DNA from: Codonopsis lanceolata
Taxonomy: Eukaryota; Streptophyta; Magnoliopsida; Asterales; Campanulaceae
Length of the DNA stretch: 64,000 nucleotides
Direction: 5' to 3'
NCBI GenBank assembly: GCA_013146195.2
Contig: CM028377.1
Span: forward strand, 64,275,526 to 64,339,525
The translations under genes were made by a program, and so were the position numbers. The notes under the pieces are model-generated. The model ran no database searches. It saw only the letters and a list, made by a program, of their open reading frames with translations, and was not told the DNA's origin. Below are positions 11,796 to 22,980 of this stretch, one piece after another; position 1 is the stretch's first letter; each line of letters begins with the position of its first letter.

Positions 11796-12588
11796 TGATG
11801 TGGCAAAATCACAGCTTGGGCCGTCCGTGTGTTGGGTTGGATATCTGGGCTTGAATCTGCTCTCTTGAACCTGGCTAAGAACACAAAAGAACTGAGTGGA
11901 AATGCAAGGCAGGGCCTCGCGAAACCCCTCCGGAGTGAGAGTAAATATCGTAGGTGATAGCCAAAAAGCAATTTGACAGAGTGTCGAGGCTAAAGAAAGT
12001 GTGTGTACCTTATTTGTGGTTATGGAAGAGTATTTATAGGCCCCCAATGTCATTGAATCCGTCTAGCATTTAGTTTCCTTAGATAACTAGTCAATCAAAG
12101 AGAGAATCCCTTGATTTTAGGCATGATAGGCGGCTGGCCGCGTAGATGTATGAGCAGATAAGGTAAGTGGCCTGCTCAAATATGGAAACCTTTGACTTGT
12201 CTTGGAAAGCAAGCCTCCGGTGCTCCCTGCTTGATAGGTACCCGGGCGAGCAAGGCTCTGCCCGGCTATTTGATGCGTACTGCTCTAAAGTTAGCGTAGA
12301 TCTAAGGGGTGGCCCCTGGTCGGGAGGGCAAGGTCGGTGCTTGACCAGGTTTGGACGAGATGAATTTGATTCTTTGCTCGGTGTGAGAGTGGTTCCCGGG
12401 CATGGCCCCTGGTCGGACAAGCAAGGTCTATGCCCGGCCAGGTTTGGATGGGAGCTGCACTGCTCCCTGCTTAATGCTTCCATAACTTTGCCCGCTAGGT
12501 CGACGGGCCTCATATTAATTATGCTCGTGACTGGCACGTGATGCTAGCTCGTGCTTTACTCGTGACCCGGTTTGGGTCGGGCATATCA
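11796..12588 (-). mobile_element. 5' LTR of Tat element 1
   Basis: This 793-bp LTR has the termini TGATGTGG and CATATCA (plus-strand reading). It is homologous along its whole length to 26849-27640 and 53885-54671. The part around 12300-12460 holds a tandem module rich in CCCCTGGTCGG and GGCATGGCCCCTGG words. No matching LTR remains at the other end of this element. Confidence 0.92.
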
Positions 12589-13499
12589 AAAACAAATCAA
12601 AATGAGATTAAAAAAAGTGGATTGAACGCGAGTGACTGGAGCAACCCAATCGGACTGGCTTTAAAATCTCGCGGGTCAAAAGTGTTAGAAATGGATGAAT
12701 CTTCATTAGATATGGAAGACACGTGGCACATTGTGAGCGTGGTACCACATTAATGAAATTTAAAGTTTCATTAATTGCTCCGGTGCCTTTTATTGTTTTC
12801 AGGAACGTGAGTCGCGAACTCTGTGAACCTAGGCTTTGCGATTTGGTCATATGTTAGCCTCTGTTAATCTCCGTTAGCCTAATTTGCCTAGTAACACTCA
12901 ACAAGACTTGACATACTTGGATGATTTACACCCGGGGGGGGGGGGATGCAAATAATGCCCCAAATTTTAAAGTAGGTTCTTTAAGTGAAATATTTCAAAA
13001 TAATATGGTGGACTATTTTCCGGAAGGGAGAGAGTATTTTACTTCCTTCTATAAGCAATTGTCATGGTTTTTCCTTTTCATTTAAAAATAATTATTCTGT
13101 TTCTAATTCTTTTAAAAACATATTTACCATTTTATTCTTACTTTTCATGCTACTTTAATAATGAGTTTCACTTGCATATTCACTTAATAGAAAAATATGA
13201 CAAAATATTATTATTTATATTAAAAATTAATATGTTTTGAATTTGTCTATCGAGTTAAATAAGAGTATTATTCTTTAAAAATATCTTTTGACCTTTCAAG
13301 TTGAAAAAATCACATCTTCGTCCGAATTGCTATTCTGGCCTTTGTTGGGTTGGAATTTAGAGCCGAAGTTGTTGACTTCTTTCACCATCATAGGATTATC
13401 TATTTTACTAAATCATTGTGGTCCTACTAGTATACACCTTCCGTTTCGGACACAAAGAGTCCTTTTTTAAAGCCATTTTTTTAAATAACACTTATAATA

Positions 13500-13756
13500 C
13501 TCCCTCCGTCCTAAATAATCGTCCTGCTTGACCCGGCGCACAATTTAAAAAAAAGTAATTGACTTGATTATTTATATTGATTTAATGTGTAGTTTCCTTT
13601 AATGCTCATGTATACGTGGCTCATAATTAAAATAGAGTGAAAAAATAAGGGTAAAGTGGTAAAAGTGATGTTCTAAAAAGGTAAGTTTCAAAGTGGACAA
13701 TTATTTTAAGACGGACGAAAAAGGAAAGAAGGACGATAATTTAGGGACGGAGGGAG
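13500..13756. mobile_element. Stowaway-like MITE, copy B version
   Basis: It begins CTCCCTCCGTCCTAAATAAT and ends GGGACGGAGGGAG, flanked by TA (13498-13499 and 13757-13758), 257 bp. It is the duplicate partner of 3140-3397. Confidence 0.9.
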
Positions 13757-13971
13757 TAGTTCATTAGTAATAAAATAATATTTATATGTCTTAATTTAAA
13801 AAAAATACATTTTTTAAGTAAAATATCATAAAATAAAATAATTGACTCTTTGTCCCGAATAAAAATAACATATTCTTATTTTCATCTTCTAATTTATCTT
13901 AAAATTTAAAAGAACCAGAGAGAATTGTCAAAAAAAGGTACTATTTCACAAATCTCAAATAAAACTTTTTT

Positions 13972-14187
13972 TGTTATAAAATAAGCACAAAACTAAGGAC
14001 AAAATATGTATTATAGGATAAAAAAAAGTGTGTTTCTGAAAGCTGAAGAGGTAAGTAAATAACTTCATGATAGTCGGTATTTTATTGCCGAGCCATCAGT
14101 AACAATTAAATGTAAGCCGATACCTATCCTCCTATCATATAGTTCACAATAAATGTTGCCTTTGACATTTCTCATTTCTTTATAACA
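13972..14187 (-). mobile_element. Copia 3' LTR (copy B)
   Basis: It begins TGTTATAAAATAAGC and ends TTTATAACA in plus-strand reading. A polypurine tract lies just inside, read on the minus strand as AAGGGGAAG from 14188-14196. It differs more from the 5' LTR of the same element than from the copy A LTR, so the element is older than the duplication. Confidence 0.85.
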
Positions 14188-14639
14188 CTTCCCCTTGAAC
14201 ATATCATTATAAGTTAAATAAATGTGTCTCGTTAAAAACCTTAGGCCGAAAAACCCGGTGGGAAAAAATCGGACATAAGAAAAATAATACACAACTTAAA
14301 TTTAAATCGTGTGCATGTGTTGTCTCGTTAAAAGCATTTCCATGAAAAACCTAGTGGGAAAAAAAACCATGATAAAGGGAAAAGAGTACGGCCATACGTG
14401 CTCCCCCCTTCGAGCTGACAAGGGTGAAAAGAAACCGTCTTTGTAAATTTCGTAGATTTCGCAATCCAATATTATGAACATGTATTCTAAAAGTGGTAGT
14501 AAGAAGTGTCTTCGTGAATAAATCTGCAGCATTATCATTTGATTTAACATATTGAATGCTAACATCTTTCTTCTTTTCAAGTTCTTGAGTGTATGAAAAG
14601 AAATTTGGGGGGGGGATATGTTTGGTTCTGTCGCTTTTA

Positions 14640-14977
14640 ATGTACCCCTATTTGGATTGAGCGACATATGCGACATTATCTTTAAATAAAACTGTCGATG
14701 CTTTATTGACTGGCAGTCCACTGGCCTTTTGGATATGTTGAGTCATAGATCTAAGCCATACACATTCTCGACTTGCTTCGTGAAGTGCTATGATCTCAAC
14801 ATGATTTGATGATGTAGCAACTAATGTTTGTTTTTTAGAACGACAAGAAATTGTGGTACCACCAATCGTGAAGATATAGCCAATTTGTGAGATGACTTTA
14901 TGAGGATCAGACAAATAACCCGCATCTGCAAATCCAATCATTTCATCATTTGAATTTTTGGGATAAAACAATCTCAA
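14640..14977 (-). pseudogene. Copia RNase H (copy B)
   Basis: This is the C-terminal RNase H of the copia polyprotein. Motifs are MIGFADAGYLSDPHK (Asp) and SSNHVEIIALHEASRECVWL (Glu), followed by NKASTVLFKDNVAYVAQSK. The 109-codon frame is open. It is joined to RT by a frame break near 14975. RNase H removes RNA from the RNA-DNA hybrid during reverse transcription. Confidence 0.88.
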
Positions 14978-15960
14978 ATCGATTGTTCCTTAAAGATAAT
15001 GAAATATGTGCTTAACCCCATTACAGTGTCTCCCTGATGGAGATGAACTATATCTGGTCTAGTACAATTAGCAAGACACATAAGCGTTCCAATTGCACTT
15101 AAGTATGATACTTCAGGACCAAATATATTTTCGTTCTCTTTACAAGGACGAAATGAATTTTTTTCAACATTTAGCGATCTGTTAACCATAGGGTTAGTGA
15201 AGGGATTTGCCTTGTCCATATTAAAGCGCTTCATGACTCTTTTTGTATAATTTGATTGATGCACTAATATTCCACTATGCAAGTGCACTATTTGCAAGTG
15301 AAGATAATATTTGGTCTGTCCAAGATCTTTCATTTCAAATTCCTCATTTAGGTAATCAACTGCTTCTTGAATTTCTTTGGGAATTCCAATGATATTCAAA
15401 TCATCTACATAGACAACAATAATTGCAAATCCAACTGTCGTATTCTTGATAAAGACACACAAATTGATCATTCACATATCCGTATTTCAATAAATACTAA
15501 CTTAAACAATTATACCACATGCGTCCAGATTGCTTTAATCCATACAGTGATTGTTGTAATTTGATTGCACATAATTCTTTGAGCTTTGAGCTCAGTGCTT
15601 CATGCACCTTGATTCCATCAGGAATTCTTATATAAATATCAGTATCCAATGGACCCATATAAATAAGTTGTTATAACATCCATGAGATGCATCTCTAGAT
15701 TTTTCGAAACCGATATGTTGATTAGGTATCTGAACGTAATAGGATCCATAGCAGGAGAATACGTTTCTTCATAATCAATTCCATGCCTTTGGGAAAAATC
15801 CTGTGCAACAAGGCGAGCTTTGAATCTCACAATCTCCCTTTTCTCATTTCACTTTCGAACAAAACCCCATTTATGTTCAACATGTTTCGTAGCTTCATGT
15901 GTGCCAACGATGTGCCCAAATACCTTTCGTTTATTAAGTGAACTTAATTTAGCCTTCATG
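14974..15960 (-). pseudogene. Copia reverse transcriptase (copy B)
   Basis: The C-terminal half (14974-15471) keeps the catalytic box VVYVDDLNIIG and the SYLSAIGTLMCLANCTRPDI motif. The N-terminal half (15639-15830) keeps RFKARLVAQDFSQRHGIDY and YEETYSPAMDPITF. A gap in the frame between about 15471 and 15639 breaks the enzyme. Copy A has matching pieces with more damage in the YVDD part. Confidence 0.88.
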
Positions 15961-15968
15961 ACATCTTT

Positions 15969-16846
15969 TCATTTTATCCAGTTGTGCCTCTTTTGACATT
16001 CAGATACAGATATTGGTTCGGGATCATCAGTTCCGTCATTAATTTCTTGTGATACTGAATAAGAGAATAAATCATCGATATCTTCCATTTCATCTCGGTT
16101 CCATATTTTTCCATTACATATATAATTAATGGAAATCACTTGGTTATCGTTACTTGTAGGGCTTTCTAAACTTGTATGATCATGAGATTCTTCTGGAACA
16201 CATTTACTTGATTGGGGGTTTTTCAATTCTCCTCATTTTTCGAGAATTTTTATCCTTTGAACCAATGGGTCGTCCATACTTCAGGCGTGTCTTAGATTCA
16301 TTCGCCATATTCTCATTTTGTAGCCCTTTCGGAATTTCAATTCGAGTAAGAGCATTCGCAGTAGCAATATGTGACTTTGTCACTCTCTTTATGTTTATAA
16401 AGACATCTGACAATTAATTTGATACATTATGTAAATGTACGATCTTTTGAATTTCCAGTTCATGTTGCTTTGTGGGAGGGTCAAGGTGCAACAATGATGA
16501 TGTGCACCATTTGATCTCTTTTCCTACTTGTTTCTCATCTTCACCTAAAGGTGGAAACTTGTCTTCGTTCAAGTGACAATCAACAAAGTGTGCCGTAAAG
16601 ATATAACCCGTTTTTTGTTCAAGATACTTGATTATCAAAGGAGATTCATACCCACCCATATATTCTCAATCTTCTTTGTGGTCCCATCTTTGTGCGTTGT
16701 GGTGGAGCAATGTGTACATATACTGCACAACCAAAAACTCTTAGATAAATAGATTCGGCTCTCATCTGAATGCTAGTTGTAATAGGAAGTACCTGTGATA
16801 TGTACTTGGTCTTAGACGAATCAGTGCAGCGACATTCAAACAACAT
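15969..16846 (-). pseudogene. Copia integrase C-terminal region and linker to RT
   Basis: Three open pieces carry the stretch typical of plant copia polyproteins after the integrase core: VFGCAVYVHIAPPQRTKMGP (16646-16846), GYESPLIIKYLEQKTGYIFT (16414-16659) and the linker ending at RT (15969-16413, with SKTRLKYGRPIGSKDKNS). Frame breaks fall between the pieces. This linker is mostly low-complexity and has no enzyme motif of its own. Confidence 0.82.
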
Positions 16847-16849
16847 GAC

Positions 16850-17522
16850 CCCATGCAGAAGTATGAAGCTTTGTTCTCATCATCAATGGTCTGGCGATGA
16901 GTTGAATATGTTTGATTAATGATTTAGCCAAACCATTTTATGTATGAAAATGAGCTATTAGATGTTCAATATCAATTCCTATTGCCATAAAATAATTATT
17001 GAATACTTGAGATATAAATTCACTAGTATTATCAAGTCTAACTTTCTTGATCATGTAATTTGAGAATTGTGCTCTCAATTTGATTATTTGTGTAAGGAAC
17101 TTGACAAATGCCATAATGCGAGTCGATAACAGATATACGTGTGGCCATTTGCTAAAAGCATCGATCAATGCCATAAAGTATTGAAATGACCCACTTGGCG
17201 GATGGATGAGTCCACATATATCACCATAAATCCGTTCTAAAAATGATGTAGATTCATTTCCAACTTTGGTTGGTGATAGTCTAATTATCAACTTTCCTTG
17301 AGAACAAACCTCACAAGAGAGTTCATTAGATTGAAAAATCTTCTGGTTTTTTAACGTATGACCACTAGAATTCTCAATAATTATTCGCATCATTATTGAC
17401 CCTGGATGCCCCAACCGATCATGCCAAACTTTAAATGTTTTTGTAAACTTCGGGTTTACTGTAGAATTTGATTCAAATATTCTTATATTTGTACTGTACA
17501 ATCCAGAAGATAGAGCGAGCAA
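16850..17522 (-). pseudogene. Copia GAG-pre-integrase and integrase core
   Basis: The zinc-binding region reads WHDRLGHPGSIMMR with SNELSCEVCSQGK (HH-CC pattern). It is followed by the core: YGDICGLIHPPSGSFQYFMA (first Asp), ALIDAFSKWPHVYLL and KVRLDNTSEFISQVF (second Asp and the NxxEF signature). The 194-codon piece ends near 16938, and the remainder to 16850 is out of frame. This is a typical copia integrase that has lost its open frame at the C-terminal end. Confidence 0.88.
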
Positions 17523-17528
17523 TTTTTC

Positions 17529-17880
17529 TTATACACACTTGCTTCCGGAAGTGTTTGGGGTAATGCAAAGATATTCATTATTCTCTTTGTTCATAGTTTC
17601 AATATGATATCCGTTCAGACGAATGTCTTTGAAACTTAACAAGTTTCTTTGAGACTTAAGAGTGAACAATGCATTACTTATTATGAATTTCGTGTCTCCA
17701 GACATTAGGAAAATTGCTTTGCCAAATTCCTTAATTATTTTGACATTACAAGATATAGTGCTGACATTTACCACACCAATTTTGCGATAGGAAAAATACT
17801 TCTTATCCTTAAATATAATGTGTAACAGCGTTGTCCACAAGACATAAATCACCTTCTTGGATTTTAGATTGAAACATATT
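17529..17880 (-). pseudogene. Copia protease remnant
   Basis: The motif region reads CLVDNAVTH in one frame at about 17815-17845, where copia proteases have Asp-Ser-Gly/Ala. The following sequence KDKKYFSYRK, LMSGDTKFIISNALF and SQRNLLSFKDIRLNGYHIET (17529-17852) is in another frame, one base shifted. The replacement of Ser by Asn and the frameshift make it inactive. It lies almost against the 5' LTR because gag is missing. Confidence 0.78.
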
Positions 17881-17926
17881 TATGATTGATGTAAATATTA
17901 AGATTAGAGCGTTCGTGCTGATAACG

Positions 17927-18155
17927 TGTTATAAAATAACCACAAAACTAAGGACGAAATGTGTATTATAAATTGAGAGAAATAATGCTTCAAAAAACTA
18001 AAGAGGTAAGTAAATAACTTCACAATGATCGGTATTTATAGTAAATACTGTTCGTATGCCAATATTTTAAAATTTGTTGGTACCTATCCTCGTATCCAAC
18101 CATGCTATAATTCACAGTGAATTCTGCTTTCAACCTTTCCCATTTCTTCGTAACA
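17927..18155 (-). mobile_element. Copia 5' LTR
   Basis: It begins TGTTATAAAATAACC and ends CTTCGTAACA (plus-strand reading), 229 bp. Directly inside it, the minus strand reads GTTATCAGCACGAACG, which occupies the primer-binding position but is not the usual TGGTATCAGAGC. I cannot assign the primer with confidence. Confidence 0.82.
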
Positions 18156-18369
18156 CTTTTTTTTTCAATCTATCAAAGCTCCACCTAAAATTGAAATCCC
18201 AATTTGAACATTTGCTCTTAGAAATGAAATTAAAGAAAAGTTTGACCAGAAGGGTTATTTGAACGCATCGTGATTCGTGGCAAGGGCGGGATAAACAACC
18301 TTTTTTCTCTCAATTTCGCTTCCAATAGTAAGCGTATCGGGTATTTTTACACTCCTTTCATCATGTCAA

Positions 18370-18884
18370 GAGCAAGCCCAATGATGGGTTTTCTCCAAAT
18401 CTAATATAAATTATCCCTTTCAGGCATATCTTAAAAAATCTAATCCAAATAACCGATGATTTTGGAAAAAAAAATCATCTCATGAATCCCAAAGGCTCAA
18501 AATCTAAGGTTGTCTTTCCATGTGTCATGATTTGAGTGGTTAACATTTTATTTTCTCCCATTACCTTTCTTGATCAATTTTTAGCAAAAAAAATTATTTT
18601 TCAAAATTTTTCCCTGAATTAATGTACACACTTTTACCTATAAATAAAGACTTTGTTTATTTTATTTAGACATCAAAAAAAATTTCTATGATTTTTTTAA
18701 AAGTTTCTAGCTATTATTAATAGAGATAAAGATGGCGGGGTATGTAAATGTGTTAAATTTTGTGCTACCATTGGGAATGTTTTTTTGGTTTTGAATCATA
18801 TGAGTATCTAACGAATTATTTTATTGGCTTTTAGTGTGTTGAGTTTTATTTTTGGTTTGATTTTCAAAACCATTGTACATGCTC
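18370..18884. mobile_element. Possible MITE with GAGCAAG/CATGCTC ends
   Basis: The left end reads GAGCAAGCCCAATGATGG and the complement of the right end GAGCATGTACAATGGTTT, similar to the Tourist-like element at 731-1147. No clean TSD was found (CAA left, TAT right). The interior is AT-rich and non-coding. Confidence 0.55.
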
Positions 18885-18950
18885 TATCTCGCATACACTT
18901 TCTATCCAACTCATACCCATCTCCTTCATTTCCTTTTCTTCATATGTATC

Positions 18951-19590
18951 TAGGGGTGTAAATAGTTCGTTTTGGTTTGCTTTATGCCAAATCAAATCGA
19001 ACCGCCTTATATTGGTTCCAAATATCTCAAACCAAATTGAGCCGAGTAAGACTTGGAACCGAACCGAACCACTTTGTTTGGTTTAGTCTTGTGATTTATA
19101 TAAATTATTTTTAATCAAATTAACCAACATTAAAAATAACAATAAAAATAAGATTTTAATTTGGAATTAACGTCAAAATTAGGAAATAAGCAACTAACAA
19201 CAAATTATCATAAAAAACAATAAAAATTATAAAGTAAACACAAACAATAAAATAAATAATAGTTGTCCAACAATCAAGATTTTGTTTGATTTAGTATGTG
19301 TCTATATATTTATATTATGAATAAATCAAAGACCTAGATTATACATATAAGATGATTCAAAAGTTCAAAATAGTTAATAAATGTAATATAATACATATTA
19401 TATAATAAATAAATAAAAATATATATGTTGGTTTGGTTTGGTTCGATACCAAAAACCGTGAACCGAGTCGAATATGATGGTTTTCCAAATTGTGAAACCG
19501 AAATCGAATCGTTTTCGACCAAAACCGATTGTTCCGATTGGTTTAATTCGGTTCGATTCCGTGGTTCGATGGTTCCGATTTACACCCCTC
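18951..19590. mobile_element. Non-autonomous hAT element with exact 8-bp TSD
   Basis: The left end is TAGGGGTGTAAATAG and the complement of the right end is GAGGGGTGTAAATCGG. The octamer TATGTATC flanks both sides (18943-18950 and 19591-19598). An 8-bp TSD with (T/C)AGGG ends is characteristic of hAT. The 640-bp interior is rich in words such as 'ggttcgatt' and encodes no transposase. Confidence 0.88.
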
Positions 19591-19598
19591 TATGTATC

Positions 19599-21183
19599 AA
19601 CATTCAACACTAACACCATGACTAGAGCACCACATCGCCATTGTGGGAGAATGATTTATGATTGTCATGAAAACATCAATCAAAATTCAGGAGGATGCTC
19701 TTAGGTTGCGAACAATTTAAGGTAAGTTAATTAGTTTTTTTTCCTTCTTGTTTTGATTCTTGATTTTTTAGAATTATAGGTTTACAAACATTAAATTTGA
19801 TTAGATCAAATTGAGAATAAAGTATATAATTCATATCTATTTAGGAAAGAAGTTGGGATATACAAATTGGGAGGTAAAAGTGAAAGTATCAATTAACTTT
19901 ATTTTATTTGGTAAGAGATAAAAACAAAGGAATAAAAATGTGCATGAACTAAATTTTTTGCTCTCAACTAAAGGTTTTCCCCTAATTGGGCGGAATAGTG
20001 AAAGTAGATAATCAAGGAAAGTCTGTTTATTTGGTTTGTGAATCTGGGGGAAATTTTCCCATAATTTGAAGATGAGGTAAAATGATCTTATAAATATTTT
20101 TTATAAAAATAATTATTTTTATCTGATCCATCATATGTTGATGATTGACACTTGGTTTTACGAATTGATGAGTCGATGAATCTTTTGTATTCTTTCTTTT
20201 TTGGGTAAAGAGGAAAAAAAACACAGAATCTAAGAACTATTAAGTATGCATCAAAAGATCATGAAAAAGCAGCAACTCCACGGCTGGGATATGATCTTTA
20301 AGGTTCTTCAAGTCCTCCTTAATAGTACCAATTTTAGCCAAGCAATTTGTCACTTTGTTTGACACATAATTGTTTTGCAATTTTGGACAGTAGGAGCAAG
20401 GGGACCTTTTGTATTCTAATGGGGAAATAGACTAAAGGTTCGAACAAAAATTTCAATTTTAGGTGAAGATGTAACATGTCGCAAAAAGCAAGAGGGTGTT
20501 CAATAGTACAAGGTCTTTTTTCTCCCGTAATTCGTGTATATTATAGAATATCATTTGGTGAAAAACAATTCTATACTCTTTTTAGTTAGCAGAAAAAATA
20601 TATTGGACTGATTAGATAGAAGGGTTAAATTTCGTTAAAATTACTTTTTATTTGAAGAATCGAAAAATAGTACCCTAGTTTGGAAAGGAAATAACAATGG
20701 TAAAAAAAACAATGATTTTTAGCTCTCAAATTTTACTGTTCACTTTGATTAGCTCTTTTTTTTTTTTAAATATATATTTCGTATAACATGTAAAATAGGC
20801 TAAACTACAAAGTCTGGGCACAAAATAACATTTTGCATTAAAAATGAAGTTAATTAAAGTTTTAAGTTGACTTAAAAATAAACTACGAAATCTGAGCACA
20901 AAGGGACTTCAGCAACAAAGTGGAAAGAGGGAGGACACCGACCCACAAATTATAAGATGACACCGGAGCAATTAATGAAAGAGTCGCGCTATATAGCCCT
21001 CTTTTCCTCCAAGTTGATCCCCCATTTCCCTTTTTCATTTAATGACAAGAATATCCTCAATTATAAAGGCCCTTATACGTTTCTAGTTGATAAGTAGACC
21101 CCATTCCTCTTTTCCTAAACCTAAAAACTTATAACTAATCCCCCACCCCAAAAGAAATATACCCCTCCTTCCCAACTCGTTTT
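19599..21183. other. Intergenic DNA, no recognisable gene
   Basis: Only short open frames with no recognisable content are present. A 28-codon frame at about 19618-19704 follows the hAT element and could be a fragment of something older, but nothing identifies it. The rest is AT-rich DNA with homopolymer runs. Confidence 0.5.
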
Positions 21184-21191
21184 CCCATACC

Positions 21192-21886
21192 TAGAGTTGT
21201 CAAAACGGGTTGTGCTAGCTCACCCTGCCACCTAAAAATTGTGGGTTGGATTGGAAAAATATAAGCCCACTAGGAGGCGAGTCAAACGGGTTGAACCCTC
21301 GAGGGTTGAGGGGCGGGGCGGGGCGGCCCGCCATATACAAAATGCAAATAACACAAACAACAAGTTTGAAACTATAACTTTAAATCATTTTCACTCAAAA
21401 TGTGAAATTATTATTTATATCTGAAATATGAGTAAATGATTTTCAATACGTTAAAAAGTGACATTTATAGCAAAAACATATGTCAAAATAAGGAAGATTA
21501 ACCGCAATATTCACGGGGAAAAAATTATAATAATATACAAAAAGAGTAAATGATTAATAGATTTTATTTATATATTTTTTTCTCATTTTGTACGTATATT
21601 AGAAAAAGTTGTTAAAAAACACAATTTAGAATATAATTGTAGAAAATATATTTTGTTAATGAATTGTGAGATTTTGTATGTTATTTATTATTATTTATTT
21701 ATTTTATTAATTGTGAGGAAAAGTTGGTGGGTTGACCCGCATAACCCACAACCCATGATGGGTTGAGCTGGGTTGTCAATTTCCAAGCTTGTCACATTCG
21801 TGAGCTGGCTCGCCCCACCCAGCCAAATGGTGGGTTATAATGGGTTACGGGTTGGCTTGCCCTTCCAATCCACATTGACATCTTTA
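21192..21886. mobile_element. Non-autonomous hAT-like element
   Basis: The left end is TAGAGTTGTCAAAACGG and the complement of the right end TAAAGATGTCAATGTGG. The flanks CCCATACC (21184-21191) and TCCATACC (21887-21894) match at 7 of 8 bases. The subterminal parts are rich in 'gggttg' words on both sides. It is 695 bp with no transposase. Confidence 0.78.
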
Positions 21887-21894
21887 TCCATACC

Positions 21895-22299
21895 CTTTAT
21901 TCTCAACTGCATTCTTCATCTTTTTTTCCCCCCTAACAAATATACCTCTTTATTCTAACCTATCTTCTTCTCCTTCATTTTCCTTTTTTCTTCTAAAAAT
22001 CTTATTCCCTTCCCAAAAACCTTCAATCTTAAAAAAAAACATAGGGATTCAACATCAGACTTGAAGAAATCAAACATGGATGAAAAAAAACTAATTTGAT
22101 GTGAAATGTTAAAAAAAAAATTCGGACTTTTGTAAAAAATTCAACATTGTTTGCGTCGTAGAATGTTCAAAAATTCTTTCTTTTTTTTTTTCAAAAAAAA
22201 AAGGTTTGCGTCGTAAAATGTTCAGACCTGAGTCACCGATTAAATTGCATTTGTTTGGTTAGCTTCAACCAAATATGTACAAATTGTTCGGTGGACGTA
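21895..22299. other. Low-complexity DNA with a short duplicated phrase
   Basis: T-rich and A-rich runs dominate. A phrase around GTTTGCGTCGTAGAATGTTC occurs at about 22150 and again at about 22205 with one change, separated by an A/T run. No gene is visible. Confidence 0.5.
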
Positions 22300-22500
22300 G
22301 TCGAACATTTCCAATTTATTCGTCTGTTGAAACAAATTCACATTGTTCAACCCAGGACTGTCGAATATTGGAGATCTGCTCGGACCACCACACTCGAACA
22401 TATCTAATATGTTCGAATGTGAAAGGCCAAACAGATCTCCAATTTTTGGTAGTCCATGGCCGAACGATATGCCATATTTTCGAGTTTCAGGCCCAATTTA
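22300..22500. repeat. Long imperfect foldback (hairpin)
   Basis: The arms 22367-22403 and 22409-22443 pair closely around the loop CTAAT: ATTGGAGATCTG on the left meets CAGATCTCCAAT on the right, and CTCGAACATAT meets ATGTTCGAATG. Pairing continues outward with mismatches to about 22320 and 22490. No TSD was found. It could be a worn foldback MITE or a precursor-like hairpin; sequence alone does not decide. Confidence 0.65.
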
Positions 22501-22980
22501 TTTTCTTTCAAAATTGGTAAAAAAATAATTATTTTTTCAAAACATTGACCCTAAAACTATTCACAATCAACAAAACAACTAATCCTAATTCATATCTCAA
22601 CCCTAAAATTGTAGTTTTTTTTTTTTTGTTGGGTGGATAGGTTGTATGCGTGAGAGAGGGAGGGGTAATACGGTTTTGATGAGGGTAGGGGTAGAGGGGT
22701 GGTTTGTGTAGATAGGGTGGGTTAGGAAGTGGGTTTGTGTAACATATATGTTAAAAAATTCAAAGGAAAAAATTGGTAATCTGGGGGGGGGGGGCACTTA
22801 CAAAAAGAGTTTTGAAGTATTTTTAAATTTGGGGGAGAGTATACTTATAAAGGGGGTTGTTGGTCCCATGTATATGCTCAAACATGCTAGTGGGGGGGTG
22901 AATAGTCTATATTACCAATTTAAAATTTATCTTACTATTCATTTAAGAATATTGGTGAAATGCTTTTAGTGATAAGACAA
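22501..22980. other. Low-complexity stretch with poly-T, G-rich and poly-G tracts
   Basis: A T-run (22616-22628) is followed by a G-rich purine stretch (22640-22740) and a run of ten or so G (about 22783). No open frame with recognisable content is present. Confidence 0.5.

Larger units (their letters stand above)
6097..12588 (-). mobile_element. Tat-clade Ty3/gypsy element 1, 3'-truncated
   Basis: In minus-strand order the element reads: LTR (12588 to 11796), PBS, gag, protease, RT, RNase H, a second RNase H and integrase. It stops inside integrase at about 6097. The second, archaeal-type RNase H between RNase H and integrase is the defining feature of the Tat lineage. Comparison with element 2 (26849-54671), about 80-90% similar by eye, shows what is missing: the end of integrase, the 3' region and the 3' LTR. 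The truncation joins directly to copia of block A, so 6096/6097 is a deletion or recombination breakpoint. No second TSD can be found. Confidence 0.9.
12586..16567. repeat. Duplicated block, copy B
   Basis: This is the partner of 1969-6096. It starts right beside the outer end of the Tat element 1 LTR and continues, unlike copy A, into the rest of the copia element. It lacks the 2596-2853 Stowaway and has a deletion of about 30 bp inside the copia LTR relative to copy A. A poly-G tract at 12937-12950 matches the one near 2325. Confidence 0.85.
13972..18155 (-). mobile_element. Ty1/copia element with both LTRs but no gag
   Basis: The two LTRs (3' LTR 13972-14187 and 5' LTR 17927-18155) enclose about 3.7 kb. 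In minus-strand order the interior reads protease, integrase, linker, RT and RNase H, the copia order with integrase before RT. Between the 5' LTR and the protease motif only about 80 bp remain, so gag is absent. Several stops and frameshifts break pol. The flanks are T-rich on both sides, so a TSD cannot be proven. Confidence 0.88.
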
